64,000 nt of DNA, from the NCBI GenBank assembly GCA_020226215.1, contig CM035225.1:14829868-14893867 (forward strand), written 5' to 3'. This stretch comes from Sindora glabra. Taxonomy: Eukaryota; Streptophyta; Magnoliopsida; Fabales; Fabaceae. Shown piece by piece: positions 24,300-38,700 of this stretch. The notes below the pieces were generated by a model, which ran no database searches, was not told the origin of the DNA, and saw only the letters and a program-made list of their open reading frames with translations. The position numbers and the translations under genes were made by a program. Each line of letters starts with the position of its first letter. Position 1 is the first letter of the stretch.

Positions 24300-26559
24300 T
24301 TAAAAAATTCCCTTAGAGTACTATTTTGCCTTTTATCAGTCTTTAAAGTCCAATTTCCTTCTTTTCATTCTGTCTATCAAATTCTCTTAACTTTCTTTAT
24401 ACAATTTCTCTACTAGTTTAGCAATCAAGCAAGGAAAGCATCAAATCTTCTTGATTTCTTTATCCAATCAAGGTAAAAACATTACTTTTTATCAAGAATA
24501 CCTCCTATTTTCTCTTGGTTAATGAAGAAATTTGAGATTTATTTGGTTTTGTTAGGTATTCAAAATCCTAAACCTAAAACCCATAAATTTTAATGTGATT
24601 ATAATCTAAAAATCTTCAAACTAACTTTTTAGCATCCTCTTTTATACAAGATGAGAGAATAATTTAGCTAATTTATTAATATTGGTTATTTTATGATTTT
24701 TCTTGAATCTTATTTATTTTAATGTGATGGAAATAATAAATGATGAAGAGAGATGATATGTTAGGTAAGTGTATTAATGATTGTATCAAGGTTTTACATG
24801 TAATATATGTGTCTAAAAGGCATTTAGGATCATATGAGCAGTGAAATTTTTGTAAAAAATTATGATTTTCATATATGAATCAAGTGATTAATTATTTAAA
24901 GGGTCTAGAGGCAAATTTAAGCTTTAGAATTAAGTAATCAATCAATTCTAAATGTCCAGAGATAAATTCAGGATAGGTGAATTAATTCACCAACTCCAAA
25001 ATTTTATGCCAATTTTAAAGGGGCATAACTTTTTTGCCTTATGTCCATTTTAAACGAATTACCTATCTTTATAAAGATGATTGAGTCTACTTTCAAATAG
25101 AGTTAATTTTAAATTAATGTCTAATATATATTTTGAGATATCATCAAAATAGTAGATAATGGTAAAAAATTCAAGATTTCAAAAAATGAACTTTTTGTGT
25201 TTATCTTAAAAAAGGCATAACACTTTTAAAACCTAGTTAATTTAGGTAAATGACCAATCTATAAATAGCTAATTGAGGTAATTTTCATATAAAATAAGTT
25301 TCATGAATAATGTATTCCTAATTTTTGAATTATCTATGAAATATTACTCAAAGATTATAACCATAGTGGCCATATAGTAAATCATACCTAACTTATTTTT
25401 TTAGTAATAGTAGGAGTGGTTAAACCACTAAATCTAACATATTTTATACTTTCATGATTTATAATGGTCCAACATGGAATGTTTAGTCTTTAAGCATTAA
25501 AAATAGAGTGGTTTATGATAATTATAAGGTAAGTACATGACTTGAGTAATCATAAAATGAGAAAATAGAGGTCGCATAATATAATATAATATGTGTTATT
25601 AATCATGGAATGAAATGCAATAAGAAATATTTTATGGATTGATTACTATGATATGTGTGAATGTTTGTAGCCTTATAAGAGGCCATAATAATGTTGACAT
25701 GTATTATAATGTACATTGAAATTGAATTATGACTGTATTGAATAGAGCTTGAGCTCTAATATTTAAATTACATTGTGAATCATGCCATGAGTGACCTTAA
25801 AAATGAGAAATGTGAAAAGGGCGATAATATGAATATCAAATGAAAAATTCCTGACAATAAAATGGGTAACGTATAAGGTTGGCTTGAGAGAAATAAGGAT
25901 GGAAACAGACAAGTAGGATGTAAGGTTGGCTCGAGAGTCAAAAAGTGGATGAATGTATTTTATCTATTACTTATTATTCCAAATAAAACGTGATCTTAAG
26001 TATAGTTATTCATAGGTATTATATGACACATTGAAAATAAAATGATTATGTGTTAATTTCATTGTTATTAGCTCTTGGTTACTAATATGCTTAAATGTAA
26101 TATAAATTATTCTTATAGATTATTCACTCATTCAGCTCTGTACTCACTCCTCTGTAATTTATTTTACAGATTCTTAGGTCGAGCCTTTACATCACCTTCT
26201 CAAAGCTAAGTTCCATGGGAGCTTATTAATAATAGTATGGTAGCACATAATCTTATATATAGTATATTTTGGACTTGATTTTGTCATAGGTTTAGATAGA
26301 TGAGATATTTAGACTAATTCCTCAATGGTTAATTAAATTTATTTATCCTCATTTTGGGAAGACTATAAGTATACCTAAATTTCTCATCTTTTATAGAAAC
26401 CTTAGTTAATTCCAATGAATATTTTCTTTCTAAAGTATCATTTTCTATTACATATGCATGATACTTATTAATTAGGATCAAGCTAAATGGTTAGGAACAA
26501 ACTAGTGAAAATCGCAAAATAAGTTCCACACGAGTCACGATCGGATTATTGTTGTGACA
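24300..26559 (+). mobile_element. old Ty3/gypsy-like LTR remnant
   Basis: The segment has the look of a long plant gypsy LTR: a pyrimidine-rich leader, AGCAATCAAGCAAGGAAAGC near 24420, and a non-coding body with phrases such as GGGGCATAACTTTTTTGCC. Two copies of a TAAGGTTGGCTYGAGAG motif follow (about 25877 and 25922), and it ends GTTGTGACA at 26551-26559. A relative of the middle part lies in opposite orientation at 60560-62000. No gag or pol is visible on either side and the borders are approximate. Confidence 0.45.
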
Positions 26560-27715
26560 ATTGTCATGCTTCTTATATGAATTCATAAGATCTTAATTTC
26601 AAAAGGAGTTCACTTTAAAATAGACCCTTTAATTCATAAAAGTTTTATGTTGTAAATCTAGCATATTCATAATCGAGACACATATAAACACATGCATTTA
26701 GTAAAGGTTTTTAACTCAAGTGACATTTGACATCTTTTGAAAGATTTATACTTTTTATTGTATTCAAGATTTAATCCCTAATTTTTATGTGTATGTGTTC
26801 AATCATTTAATTATCCTTCCATTTACCCCCTAAAAATGAATTCTATTTGCGGAACATATTTGTAAATAAATATTTTCATAACTAATATAATCCACAAAGA
26901 ACAAACAAATTTCAATAATTTCATAGAGTATCGGAGAAAGTATCCTCAAAATTTTTCTTTTACTCAACAATGAATGTTAAATAAACATCCCCACTTATAA
27001 TATATATACATGATGGATAATTTCTTAGTATGTATGAGAATATTCTAATAATAATTGGGTCTCTCATAAAGATTTTATAAATATAAATGGGAAGGTTCTC
27101 ATATTTTCTCCTTTATTCATATTAAATTACTCATTCAAATAATTTTAGATAAACACCATCACAATTCAAATATATTTAATTATAATGTTTATCCCTCATC
27201 CCATAAATAAATAAAATAATCCTTTTTTTCCATATATGCATTAAAATTCATATTTCTATAAATATAAAAAAATATTTCAAATTTTTGAGATTCTCACAAA
27301 AAAATTTATAAAATAAATCGTGTACTCACGGAATAAATATTATGACATAAAACTAATGGAATTCCGTAATAATAGCACACCTTCTTGGGAAAGTGATTCG
27401 CATGAGAAAAGTGTGATTATGGACCCAAAATTGGATCATTCATGGGACATGCACGTAAAGCATGCACCCTTCCTTTCTTGCACAGTGCTTCACAGGTTTG
27501 CTACGGGGTTCCCACGTTAGAGGAAAATGAATTTGAAGTCTCATCCTAGACTCTGTTTTAAGGGGGAAAAAACCGTTTTTCGTAAACTATAATAATAAAA
27601 TATTAATATAAAAGAAAATATTTTTATTTAATATTAAGTATAAAAATTTTAAGAAAAGTAACTATGCTATAAAGAAATTTGCTTTCTTTCACTTGTATAC
27701 TTTTAAATATTATTT
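26560..27715. other. spacer; short GC-richer patch at 27360-27530
   Basis: Mostly AT-rich. The patch at 27360-27530 has higher GC and a 66-codon open frame (27320-27520, plus) with no recognisable domain. I see nothing else to name. Confidence 0.35.
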
Positions 27716-27867
27716 TTTTAATCATCAACATAAATAATATATTATTCTTTTATTAATATATATATGTATAATATTTTTTATTAAAAATACTTTTTAATCA
27801 TCAATATAAATAATATATTATTCTTTTATTAATATATATATGTATAATATTTTTTATAAAAAATGCT
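27716..27867. repeat. tandem duplication, 2 x 76 bp
   Basis: ATCATCAAYATAAATAATAT occurs at 27721 and 27797, with the same following sequence up to ATGTATAATATTTTTTAT. The copies differ at few positions. Confidence 0.85.
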
Positions 27868-28519
27868 TTCTTACGAAACAAATGAAATCTTGACAATATT
27901 CATTGGCTTGGATGTGGTTTTTTTTGTTTGCATGTGCCATTTTACTTAAAAGAAACCAGGTTACTGTCACACCATTTTCATATACCCTGTACACTAAATT
28001 TAACATAAAATAAATCCCTATTCTTTGATGTCATTTTACTAATCTATTTATTCTTTTCAACTCAACTATTAGATGTAAGGGCATACTTAGACTTACCATA
28101 GTGGAAAAATATATGATTTTATTTCACTCCTCTATGCCATCCTCCTCCAAAACAATATTAATGACATCCTTTAGCACCATAGGCTGCACCACTTTCTTGC
28201 CTTGCAAGACATTAAACTCTAGTGAAAGAAACTCACACGACCACACACAACGTCCCACATTACTTTCCCTATTTCCCAAAAATTACTTACCCTAACGTTT
28301 CTATCAACAGTTATTGTCTTCTTTTAAGAAAGTTGCACCATTAGTTATGATCCATTAAATTGTGGTGTGAAATTTAGTGCATGCAGTGACGTCTATTCCT
28401 AAAGTAATGCTTATAAGTTGTAAATATGAATTACAAGTTGTGCGATTATGGTGAAACAAACCAAATTTATATGTACCAAGTTTTTAATTAAGGGAAAATT
28501 TTTGTTACTTCAGATGTAA

Positions 28520-28533
28520 GGGGGGGGGGGGGG
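28520..28533. repeat. G14 homopolymer
   Basis: Fourteen consecutive G lie in an otherwise AT-rich spacer. Length in the real genome is uncertain because such runs are prone to sequencing error. Confidence 0.9.
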
Positions 28534-28664
28534 CTCTATTCTTAATATATACATAAGACGGACGAAACTGTATAACTTAACTCGTATTTGGGTGGAAATA
28601 CTCGTTTTTATCATTTTTATATTCACGTCCTCAGTTTACTTTCGATCCAAGTTCCTATTAAAGG

Positions 28665-28870
28665 AATTGGATCCCCTCTAATTGCTACTTATCAACTTCC
28701 TTCAATTTCGGAGAGAGAAAAACAATTTTTTATTTCAAAATCTACAATTTTTTAACTTAAATCCTCCATTTCAATATAAAAAAATTTTAGCGTGTCCGTT
28801 CTCTTCTAAACTCACACCTTAAATTTCTTTTAAAAATTAAGGAATCCAATATTATTTTGAGGTGTGGTTG
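28665..28870 (+). repeat. dispersed repeat R2, copy
   Basis: It starts GGAATTGGATCCCCTC, then TTTCGGAGAGAGAAAAACA, and later ends AAGGAATCCAATATT. The two ends form a weak inverted pair (TTGGATCCC, and ATTGGATTCC in reverse complement). It is related to 21067-21290. Confidence 0.5.
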
Positions 28871-29249
28871 CAAGCATCCATCTCCAAAAACAAATTTATC
28901 TTAATCCTCCAGAAATTAAGTTAAAGTTGCTATGTGCTAGGCTGTTGTGCGAACAGATAAAAGTACCATCAATCTTTGCCCATGAAGGAAACGTGATTGA
29001 CGGTGATTATTGAGACGGACACACAATATTAATTACTTAATAATGGGCAAGCACTAAGGAGCACTAAAGCTTTAAATTAATTGGGTAAAACTTGATGCAA
29101 TATGCTCTGACACGAAACATACCATTCAAAGGTTCAAAGGTCAAAACATCATTAGCAGGCACGAGACCATCTATATAATATAACAGATCTATCTCAAACA
29201 TAGTCATATCATTTAGTTGGGAGTCTTACATTATTTATGTGAGCAAAAT
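28871..29249. other. spacer downstream of MAA3
   Basis: Slightly more balanced base composition than the distal spacer. I find no ORF, repeat or RNA gene. Confidence 0.4.
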
Positions 29250-29786
29250 TTTCCAATCCTGCCCTGCCGAGTTCCTTCCACTCAGAACTCCTATTTGCGT
29301 TAGAAAAAGGTAATTTTCTTTACACAGTATTTTTCACTGAATATGAGACCAATTTCTATTCAGGACAAGAGCAATGACCCGTAAATAAACTGTAAATCCC
29401 TGTTAGTCGAAAGGTAAATGCTCTCTTATGAAATAACCGATACAAGAGATATTGACTTTATGGATAAGGTAGAAAGAAATTCTAGCGTACAAACTATTTT
29501 CTGCTAAGAGAAAAGACACATCTATGATAATCATTTTAATACTAATGATACAGTGTATATAATTCACTTAACGTACATAATTTGAACCATCAGCAATGGC
29601 AAAAGACGACGTTGTCTGGGCTGGCTGTTAGGGAAGAGAGAGAGAGAGGAACCTACACATTCTGTATTTAATGAACTTGATGCCAAAGATATAAGAAGTT
29701 ACGTACCAGTTTTGTCCTTACCCTTTTTCCCTCTATTGAGAGCAAAAAATTAGCTCAGCAGTATAATTATCATAGTAACAGCTAAC
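29250..29786 (-). other. 3' flank / likely 3' UTR of MAA3
   Basis: This is the sequence downstream of the MAA3 stop on the minus strand. It is moderately complex and contains a short GA/CT run at 29635-29648. An ATTAAA on the minus strand (29667-29672) could be a near-upstream polyadenylation element about 115 bases after the stop. The true 3' end cannot be fixed from sequence alone. Confidence 0.3.
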
Positions 29787-32700
29787 CTAATCCTCATCAT
29801 AATCCATGTCCGCATCGCCATCTCCATAATCTTGGTCCTCAGCTGGCCCTTGATCAACATCTACCGCATTATTCTCAATTGGAACATTATTATCTTCAAG
29901 CGGTGCAGTCACTTGAACTGGTTCTTCCGTCTTTGCTATCATGGATGCCAAGCTTTCCTCACTGAAGAATGAGGAATAGGGTTTGGAAACCTGCAGCAAG
30001 AAATTTTTGAATTGATTTTAAGGGTCAAGTATCAAGTCTATTCCAGAATTTAACCAATGATTTGGTTAAGTGGAAAATTGCTAGTCATACTTATTTAGTC
30101 TCACATGACAAAATCTCAATCTCATCAAAATCGACCCGCTTTAGCCTGACATATTCAGGTATTTTCAGGTGCATAATGAATAAGACTAAGCAAATTAAAA
30201 TGATTGAGACTAGCTTTGCTCATGAGCCATGAGTGTACATGTGGTGTGCAATCAGTTTGAATGACAGATTGATAATATTAAAAATCAAAGCAAGGGAAAT
30301 GGTATTAAACAGCATGCAAATCTTGAATAGTTTAGATAAATGGAAGTGCCCATTTCAAAAGATGTCCTCATTTGCATAGCTAATAGTAGAAGAATTTACC
30401 TTGAATAAAGACTCCCTCTTCTCCGCACTTTCCACAAGCTTATTCCACTGTTCATTCCTCCTCAATGATGAGGCAGATCCAACCACCTACAGAAAAAAGA
30501 GAAGTTAGATCACACATTAAGGTGTATGTACCAAATGCATTTGTGCCATCTAAGGCCTCGGCTAATGCTAAATGACACACTACCAACACAGCAGACTTTG
30601 CTCTAGTGATCCCAACATTCATTCGTCGAATGTCCTGCACAAAACCTATACTTCTATCTTTACTTGCTCTGACACATGAAAAAATTGCAATGTCCTTTTC
30701 GCGTCCCTGAAAAGAGAAAAAGGTGTTTTTGTTAATCCTACGTCTGGTGTGCCACGAGTGGACAAGATACAGATTAGAGAGAGAGACCTAGTTATACAGA
30801 GGCAAATTTTTTACAAGTTTCAACACTAATGCTTTGTTTGGCATGTAATTTTTTTAAAATTGATTTCATTTCATTTTAATTGAAATGATTTCAATTCATT
30901 TACAAATGAACTCTATTGTTTGAATACTTTATCAAAAATAATGATTTCAATTCATTTGTAAATTAATTATTTTTTTTGAAATGTATTAAAAAATATATGA
31001 AATTTAATTAAAAAGTAGATGTTGATGGTATTATAATAAATATAATGTTAGAAAAAGGGTAAAAGTTTTATATAAAATATTTTTTTGGTCAAATGAAATG
31101 AATTCTAGTGAAATCCTTGCTAAATTGAATGGATTTCATAATGGCACAAATGTAATTAAAATAGGAATTGTAAATGAAATGAAATCCTTTTATATTTAAA
31201 ACCAAGCACCATTTTTTAAAAAAATTCATTTGAAAATGAAATGAAATCTTATTTTTAATGTTGCCAAACAAGGGGTAAGATTCATTAACCTCGAGCAGAA
31301 GGGTCTTGAAAATTTTAGTTTTACCGTTTAGTAATGTAGACAAAAGTTGCAATTTGTAAATATAGAACACTAGTAATATGATACCAAAAATATACTATAC
31401 AACCATGCATGAGTTTTAAATATACATGGCCTCAGCCATGCTGTGCTCTGGCAGGTCAACAATCAGAAATAAACTTTAATATCGCCTTATTAATTTGATC
31501 AATACTGTGAGAAAATATGGAAAAGGAAGGCCTATTAAATAAAAACATTCAGCTAACTTACCTGGCAACCATCAACCGTGCATATATCCACTACTTTCTC
31601 TGCTGAAACCCCAAAAATCTCTTCAAAACGTCTTTGGAAAAGCTTCACTTGTTGACTATAGGGTGATATAATCGCAACTTGGCTGCCTGTCTTGAGCACT
31701 GGATATTGCGTTACCAGCTTTTGATAGAGGGCAAGGACAAATTCAACTTCATCAACATTTACCCATGAACCACTTCCAGATGGCTGAGTCTCTTTCCCTT
31801 CATGTATGTCAAAGAAGCAGAATGGGCCAAAGCAGCGGTATTTATGCCACTCACGTTCTGTCCGAAATTTTACATCTTCCCCATCTTCTAGTGAATTGTC
31901 ATAAAACTCTCTAGATGGAAAGCTTCTTATCTGTTTGGAAGTGCAATAAACACGAAGAAACCTACTTTAGACAAAGTGAAGCAATTACTGCCTCAGGAAT
32001 AAAGTGATAGGGAATTGTAAATGATGGCAGAGGTTTAGAGAAAAGAATAAAGATATGGGTAATTGATAATTAGCATCAATCACAGATGCTAAAGTCCACA
32101 TCCAAATTGGATAAGAAGTATAATATCTCTCTCTTTTGCACCAATGCACCATATTTTAAACTAGAACTTCTAAAAGTTTAATTTGGCAAGATAACTCCCT
32201 TCTTGATTATACAATGCAATCACACTTTAGGAAAAATGCTTAAGGGACCATAAGTGTGAAACCAGGGTTATTTCTCTGTCTTCAATTTTTCAAATGCATT
32301 CCACAAGTTAAGGCCTTTCCTTAAATTGTCATTTTTAGTGGATATCATTGCATGTCCATTCAGTAGAAAACCCAATTCAGTGTTACTTTCATCTTCCTAA
32401 AACCCATCAAAACTCTGGAGGACTCACTTTCACAACTTCACAATTGCTGTTCACAGCACCAAACAGAATATACCTTACTTTCACAACTTCTCTTACCCAA
32501 AAGTCTTCAATATTCCCTCAATTTCACAATATTAATGTAACTTAAAAAATTTTAGTCTTTAAGGAGAAAAGGAGCGTACATTCGCTATAACAAATACAGT
32601 ATCAAGGGCCTTTCTATAGTTGTATAAAATAACACAAAATGTATGTATGTATGTATGTATGTATGTACATATGCCTTATAACAACATTACCGGTGCATCT

Positions 32701-35700
32701 TACCATAAATTGGGAAATTAATAGTAAGAGCTTGTATATCTAACAATGTATTTTTTGAAATTTTGATAAACATAAGCACCAACCTCAGGATGCATTCGGT
32801 ATTGGGTCTTCAACATTTTCACAGGATAGCCAGCCAGCTTCAATCTTTCAAACAAACTTGTTCCATATCTTGACATTAACACCAAAATAAATAAATAAAT
32901 AAAGTTATCAGGTGTAATGAAGGTAATGATCTGAAATTGTATTTATGGGCAGAACGGTACAGCTATAATTGAAAGAATTGTTTACCCATGATTCTTAGCG
33001 ATGTCAGAGATTACAGTTGCTGGAAGCTGAGCTGGATCACCTACCTTACAAAGAGACAAAAGAAAAGGAACATATAGCAGCATTAAACAGTACAGAATAA
33101 ACCATAAAAGATTGTAGAAGTGCATGGTTCAGCACACTGAAGCATGTTTAATGGTTGATGTAAAAATAAAAATTTACTTCCATATTTTTAACCATTGCTT
33201 AACACATCCATAGACTCAAATTATGAATCACATTTCCAAACATTAGAGTAGAGAAGCAAGACAGTTACAAAACCAAACATACCAGAAAAACTTTTTTGCA
33301 TTGATTGGCCAGGGGAACAAGAGTTGCAGGTTCCACCTGTCCAGGGGAAGCATGTCATGTAAGCAGAAAAAATAACCAACATTCATCATACATAATAAAA
33401 AATTGCCAAATACTGGTGCAGCCTCTTTCTGATACTATACATTCTAGAGTGCAACCATACATGTAAGCAAAAAGGTCCATGACATAATAAACCAAAAACA
33501 TGGTAAATGAGCATGCATTGAACAAAAACAAAAAGAAAATACATAATAAACCACAGAAATATTATTCATGCAACTTCATCAAAATGACGTATTATATCAT
33601 GCTTTAAGACATGGCTATTCCATTTATACCACTTGAAATTCGGTTAGTCACACAAAAGCCTCCTTGAACCAACCTTTGCAAATTCATTCATCTTAGATGC
33701 AATCTATCAGCTAATACAGCAACTAAATCAAGACTGCACACTTACAGCTTGTGCTGCTTCATCTATAATTACAACATCGAAGCCACGATTTTGTCTGCTG
33801 AAAACATGTGAACCACTGAAGCTGAGGGTGGAGAAGACCTGCCAAGCAGCAAAAGGAAAAGACAACTGAGAAAACTACATTGCTTTCTTGTTCCTTCACA
33901 TTTAACAAATGTTTTGAGTTATATACTATTGTGGCCTCATCTAAAATTGCACCCCGGATACTGTCATCATCACTTCCTGACGGACCATTCTGTTTATTAT
34001 CTGTAGATGATTTATTGGCTGTCCCACGTTTTTGTTTCACCTGCAAGTAGAATTAAAAGAATCAACATTTGACTTAAAATTAGAAGTGCAGATTGACCAT
34101 ACAGGTTGCATTACATAATTAGAGATCCATTGTCATCACACTGTCAATTCCATCATTCAAATATCAAACAACTTGTAGAAATATGTGTGTTGTGTGTTAG
34201 TTATGCTTCTTCTATGACTAATTTGTTTTACAGTACTTAATACTAGATCTGTATAAACATATGTAAATCTTCAGTGTGGTTGGTACACATCCTTTTAGAG
34301 AGAAGCAATGAATCCTAATGTTCAATGCAATTATGAGACATTCCACCAGGTTCTAAGGCTCATGGACATCAAATATTTTTAATCAATAGTTTGCTAACTT
34401 ACGATAACACTGTTAAATTAGCCTAATATTGAATAATGGCCCCATTCTTTGCATTAATCTAGGCTCTCAAATAAGGATTGGAAGAAACTGAGAAATCCTA
34501 GTAACCTAAAAGAGAAGAAAGAGAATAACTGTATACAGCTTACAAAACAAGAAATAATGTAAAAGAAGCATTACTGCTTACAAACTAGCAATTCCATCTA
34601 CAACTTTTATAAGGTCTCCCCTACTTCATCAACACTCAAGTTAACTAAATGTTCTATCCCTTTTGATGAAGAAGAACATGATTAAGTTCTAGGAGCTTAA
34701 AGTGTACAACCAGGAAAGGGATGGTGGAAGCGGTTCATTAATCTATAATGCAGTATAACTTCCATCAAGGACACCTACCACACATTCACCAGGATGGTCA
34801 ATTGCTATAAGAGTCTATAGGAACAATGCCAAAAGTTTCAGATGACCTTTTTCTTTTGGGTAAATATATCAGATGACTTCATATATATAGATGTAGATCA
34901 TGCACAACACTGAGACTTTCAAATACATAAAATAAGCCTCCTTTTGGACCTCCAACACATATAGAATACAATCAATTTTTCTGGTATCAATGAAATGGAA
35001 GATCGAAGGATGACAGCAGAAGGAGCAAGGCTATTAAAGAGACATATATATGCTGTTATCTTGTTCATTAACATACAAGTTCATCCAGGGCAACTGACTT
35101 GATAGAATGATGTGCTCTAAGACCAATCCGCACAATTTTAGGGTAATAAGAATGGTCATATTCATCATGAACACCTGAAAAGATTCAGTAAGCAAAAAAT
35201 AATTACACAACTGCAACAAAAATAATATCAGGTATTTGAAAAGGTAGGAATTATGCATTCAATCTGCTTATTATGAGAAGTAATCATAGTCTAGTGCTAT
35301 TATCTATCCATGCAACCTTGATAATAAATTTTTTCTCCACTAAGGATGTTATAGTTCAACTCTCCCACTACCCTCAATACAAATGGGGGATAAAAAAGGT
35401 AATCAATAAGTGAAAAGCGGAATGCAGACAGAACACAAGCAAATAATCATAAAAAGCAGGCCATATCATCTTCTAAATACAAGCAAATGCCAAAGCCTCA
35501 TACTTATTAGCAATTCAAGTCTTAAGATGCTTTTTATCATCAACTGGAATGGTACTCTTGATGCGAACTTGCTTTAAGATGATTAATTACTAATTTTGCA
35601 TGTTATCTAAACAAATAGTTATCAGCACCCTTATACTGCAGTAAGGTGTTTCATTTCACATGTTAGAAGTAATGCATATGCATAACCATTTTCCGAATCA

Positions 35701-38700
35701 ACAATTTAAGAAAACACAAGGACCATATGCACTATACAAAGCTAACTGTTTTTGCATCAGATAACCACAAGGAAAATAGCATGACGAAGTTTATACCTCC
35801 ATTGAGAACCCGCAACACAATCTCATCCAGGGCAGAGTTTGAAGGGGCACATACTAGCACTCGAACACGATATTTACGACTTGAGGTTACAGCTTCAGGT
35901 TTCTGACAATGCCAAAAATTAGAGCACAGTTTTGCAAGATCAACGTATTGAATGAATGAATTAAAACTTACTAATTCATTTCCAGTGGTTGGAAAGAAAC
36001 CGTCATCACCATCTTTTGGCATCAAACTATCCCTAGGATTAATACTAGTCAACCATGGAGATGCCTTTGACCAATGCTTGTATCTGCAAAGAGCAAAGAA
36101 GAAATATAAGAATCTCTTAATGATCTACAATAATAAAATTGCTATGTTTAACAAAGGTTCCACCCCAATCATTTTTGTTCTATTTTTAGAAAGGAGAGGA
36201 GAAAACCAGTACCTACAAAATGAAGTTTTTTCAAGCAAAAGTCAAAAAGTGACAGAACAAACAAGACATACTTCTCCTCGATTGGTAGTTGTGGCCCCCT
36301 CTTCAGCTCAAGTGTCCCACTCCTACAAAGCAAAAAAAACAAAAAAAAAAAAAAAGGAGTATGAACAAATGCAAACTCCAGAGAAAAAAAAATGAGGAAA
36401 CAATTTAGTTAAGACTATTACAGCATAATTGGCAGTAGCAAAAGTTTCCAATTCACTCCTTCCCCATATACTCCAAAATTTCACCTCAACCAAGCATACT
36501 ATTTGATCTTAAGATAATATGATTCTCAAGATCAAAGTAGAAACCAACAACAAAAAAAAATCATTTTACTCGAATGAGTATGGAAACCTAGAAAGAAAAT
36601 ATCCTTACTTAGAATGGACTCTTGCTGGAGTTGCATGCAAAATGGTGCTAAGAAGCCCAAGTATGGTCTGAGTTTTCCCAGTCCCTGGAGGGCCCTAAAA
36701 GAAGTTTGGTTAGAATAAATAATATAATATTAATGTCATGTCACTAACAATCCAGACAATTGTCATGGCAAGGAAGGAGATCATGCCAGTTGCAGGGAAA
36801 TTACAGGAACAGGTTATTCATCTAATCTGTGCAAAATATCCTCCCCACTCCCCAAAATCTTCCTTCTCCATTCTACTCATCTTGAATGCACATAAGCACC
36901 CACCGTAATGCCATACCATAGATCTCTACCCCCATCTTATTCATAGAAGGGGAAGGAGAAGCTTAGGCCCTATTTTCAGTTCTTGCATGCAGGACCACGA
37001 GGGAAATTGCACTCTTGCAAAGTTCTTAAGGATAACCCACCTTTTTAAACTCTTTAAACTCAATTGCTTTTGGACCTTTCAACAATACATCACATAACAT
37101 AACTAAAGAAACAGCCAAAACCGATTTGACACTGAATGCTTATCAAGGTTGAAAGGGATACTTGGCATTATTTTTATTTAGCATTTAGAATGACTTACAA
37201 ACTATGAAAGTTGACCAGATAAACAAGAAACTGATGATAACAGAGTATAAAATTTGGCAATTCTTTTTACTCATATTTCCAAACTCTGACAACACAATCT
37301 TAGTGACAAAAATATTTAAAGCAAACTACCAAGACCAAAACATTACAAGGAAGAAATTGAAAGCATAAGAGTATTTAAAAACCAATTGGCATCGAGATCA
37401 AGGGTGCACATAAAGACAGACCTGTATCAAGACAAATGCTTTTGGTGAAAGACCAGCCTGAAAAGAAGAGGAAAAAAAAAACGATCATTGTGAAACAGGT
37501 AGCTTGTATATATATACTAAGCTAATGAAATGTATCTTTTATTCTACAAATGTAATAGACTTACCATTATGGCCTCACGTTGATATTCATTGAAAGTACT
37601 TTCAACATATTCTTTTAAAGGTGTTGGCATTTTCCAAGATTGATTTTCTATACCAGTGTTCTGTTCAACAGCATGTAGTATTAAATCCTTGTAAAGGAGA
37701 GAGCTTATAGATCGTATCGCCAAATATTCACGAGCAATAGTTGATAAACTGCATATCTACATGAAATTTAACATAAATTGGGTCCCATCAATAGTTTGAA
37801 GGGGGTTAGGATAAATACTTTCTATGTAAAGCTTTTTCTTGGAAAGACTACGAAAAATAACAACCCAGACCCATTTTGTCATAGATCCAGAATTACTGAT
37901 AGCATCGTTTTATTTTTTAATCACAAAAACTGGCTAAAAAGTACAATATGAAAGGTGCTGCAAAGCATAATTAGATCTGAGATGTCATGATAGTAGATAT
38001 ATGTTCTTTTGACTGATTAGCATATGGTATTGTAGGTACTTTAGTGTGGAGTTGAAACCAGAAATACCATGGAAATAAAAAAATATTAAAAAGATTCAAA
38101 TGTAGAGTTCAAATGACATAATCTATATGTCCTTTGACCAAAATTTGTTCTCATTTTACAATAACAAAATGAAAATCAGATAGGATATTTGCCTTTATAC
38201 CCCTTTTCTTTGTCTGTCCCTTGATCCCATATATAATCTTTTACACCTTTGCAAGATTATAATAACCTTGAAACAAGTTACCTTCATAAAATACAGCTGT
38301 CTCTCTGGCTCGGATATGTGAGAACGCATATTTAACAACCTTGGGCAAGGTTCTATTCTACTTGTATCAAAATTCAAGAACTCCCCAGCTACATATAGTC
38401 TAACTCGAAGAAGTCTCGTTTCAGAGAATCTCCGTATGTGCTCCACCAAGGCAAATGCATACACAGTAGGTAATCTCTTACTATCCAGAAACTGCACCAA
38501 GATAGTTATATAAAGCAGGTACATTCATCCATTTACAGTTGCTGCTCATTAGTATAGTAAAGGACATAACTGAAAACTCCAAAATATTTTGTCATCATTA
38601 GTACCTTTTCTTTTGAGAGTAGTAAAAGATCATTCTGTGATATTGTTTCGCCCTCCTTAGTTTCACAAGGAAATTCTATAAAATGAAAACCATCTGCCTC

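Noticed and set aside
31089..31370. 93-codon minus-strand open frame inside MAA3
   Set aside because: It falls in intron 17 and mostly in the MITE; there is no splice support and no match to the helicase.
35952..36395. 147-codon open frame on the plus strand, the longest in the window
   Set aside because: It lies antisense to MAA3 exons 8 and 9 and their intron. Its ends are lysine runs from an A-rich intron, and no domain is visible.
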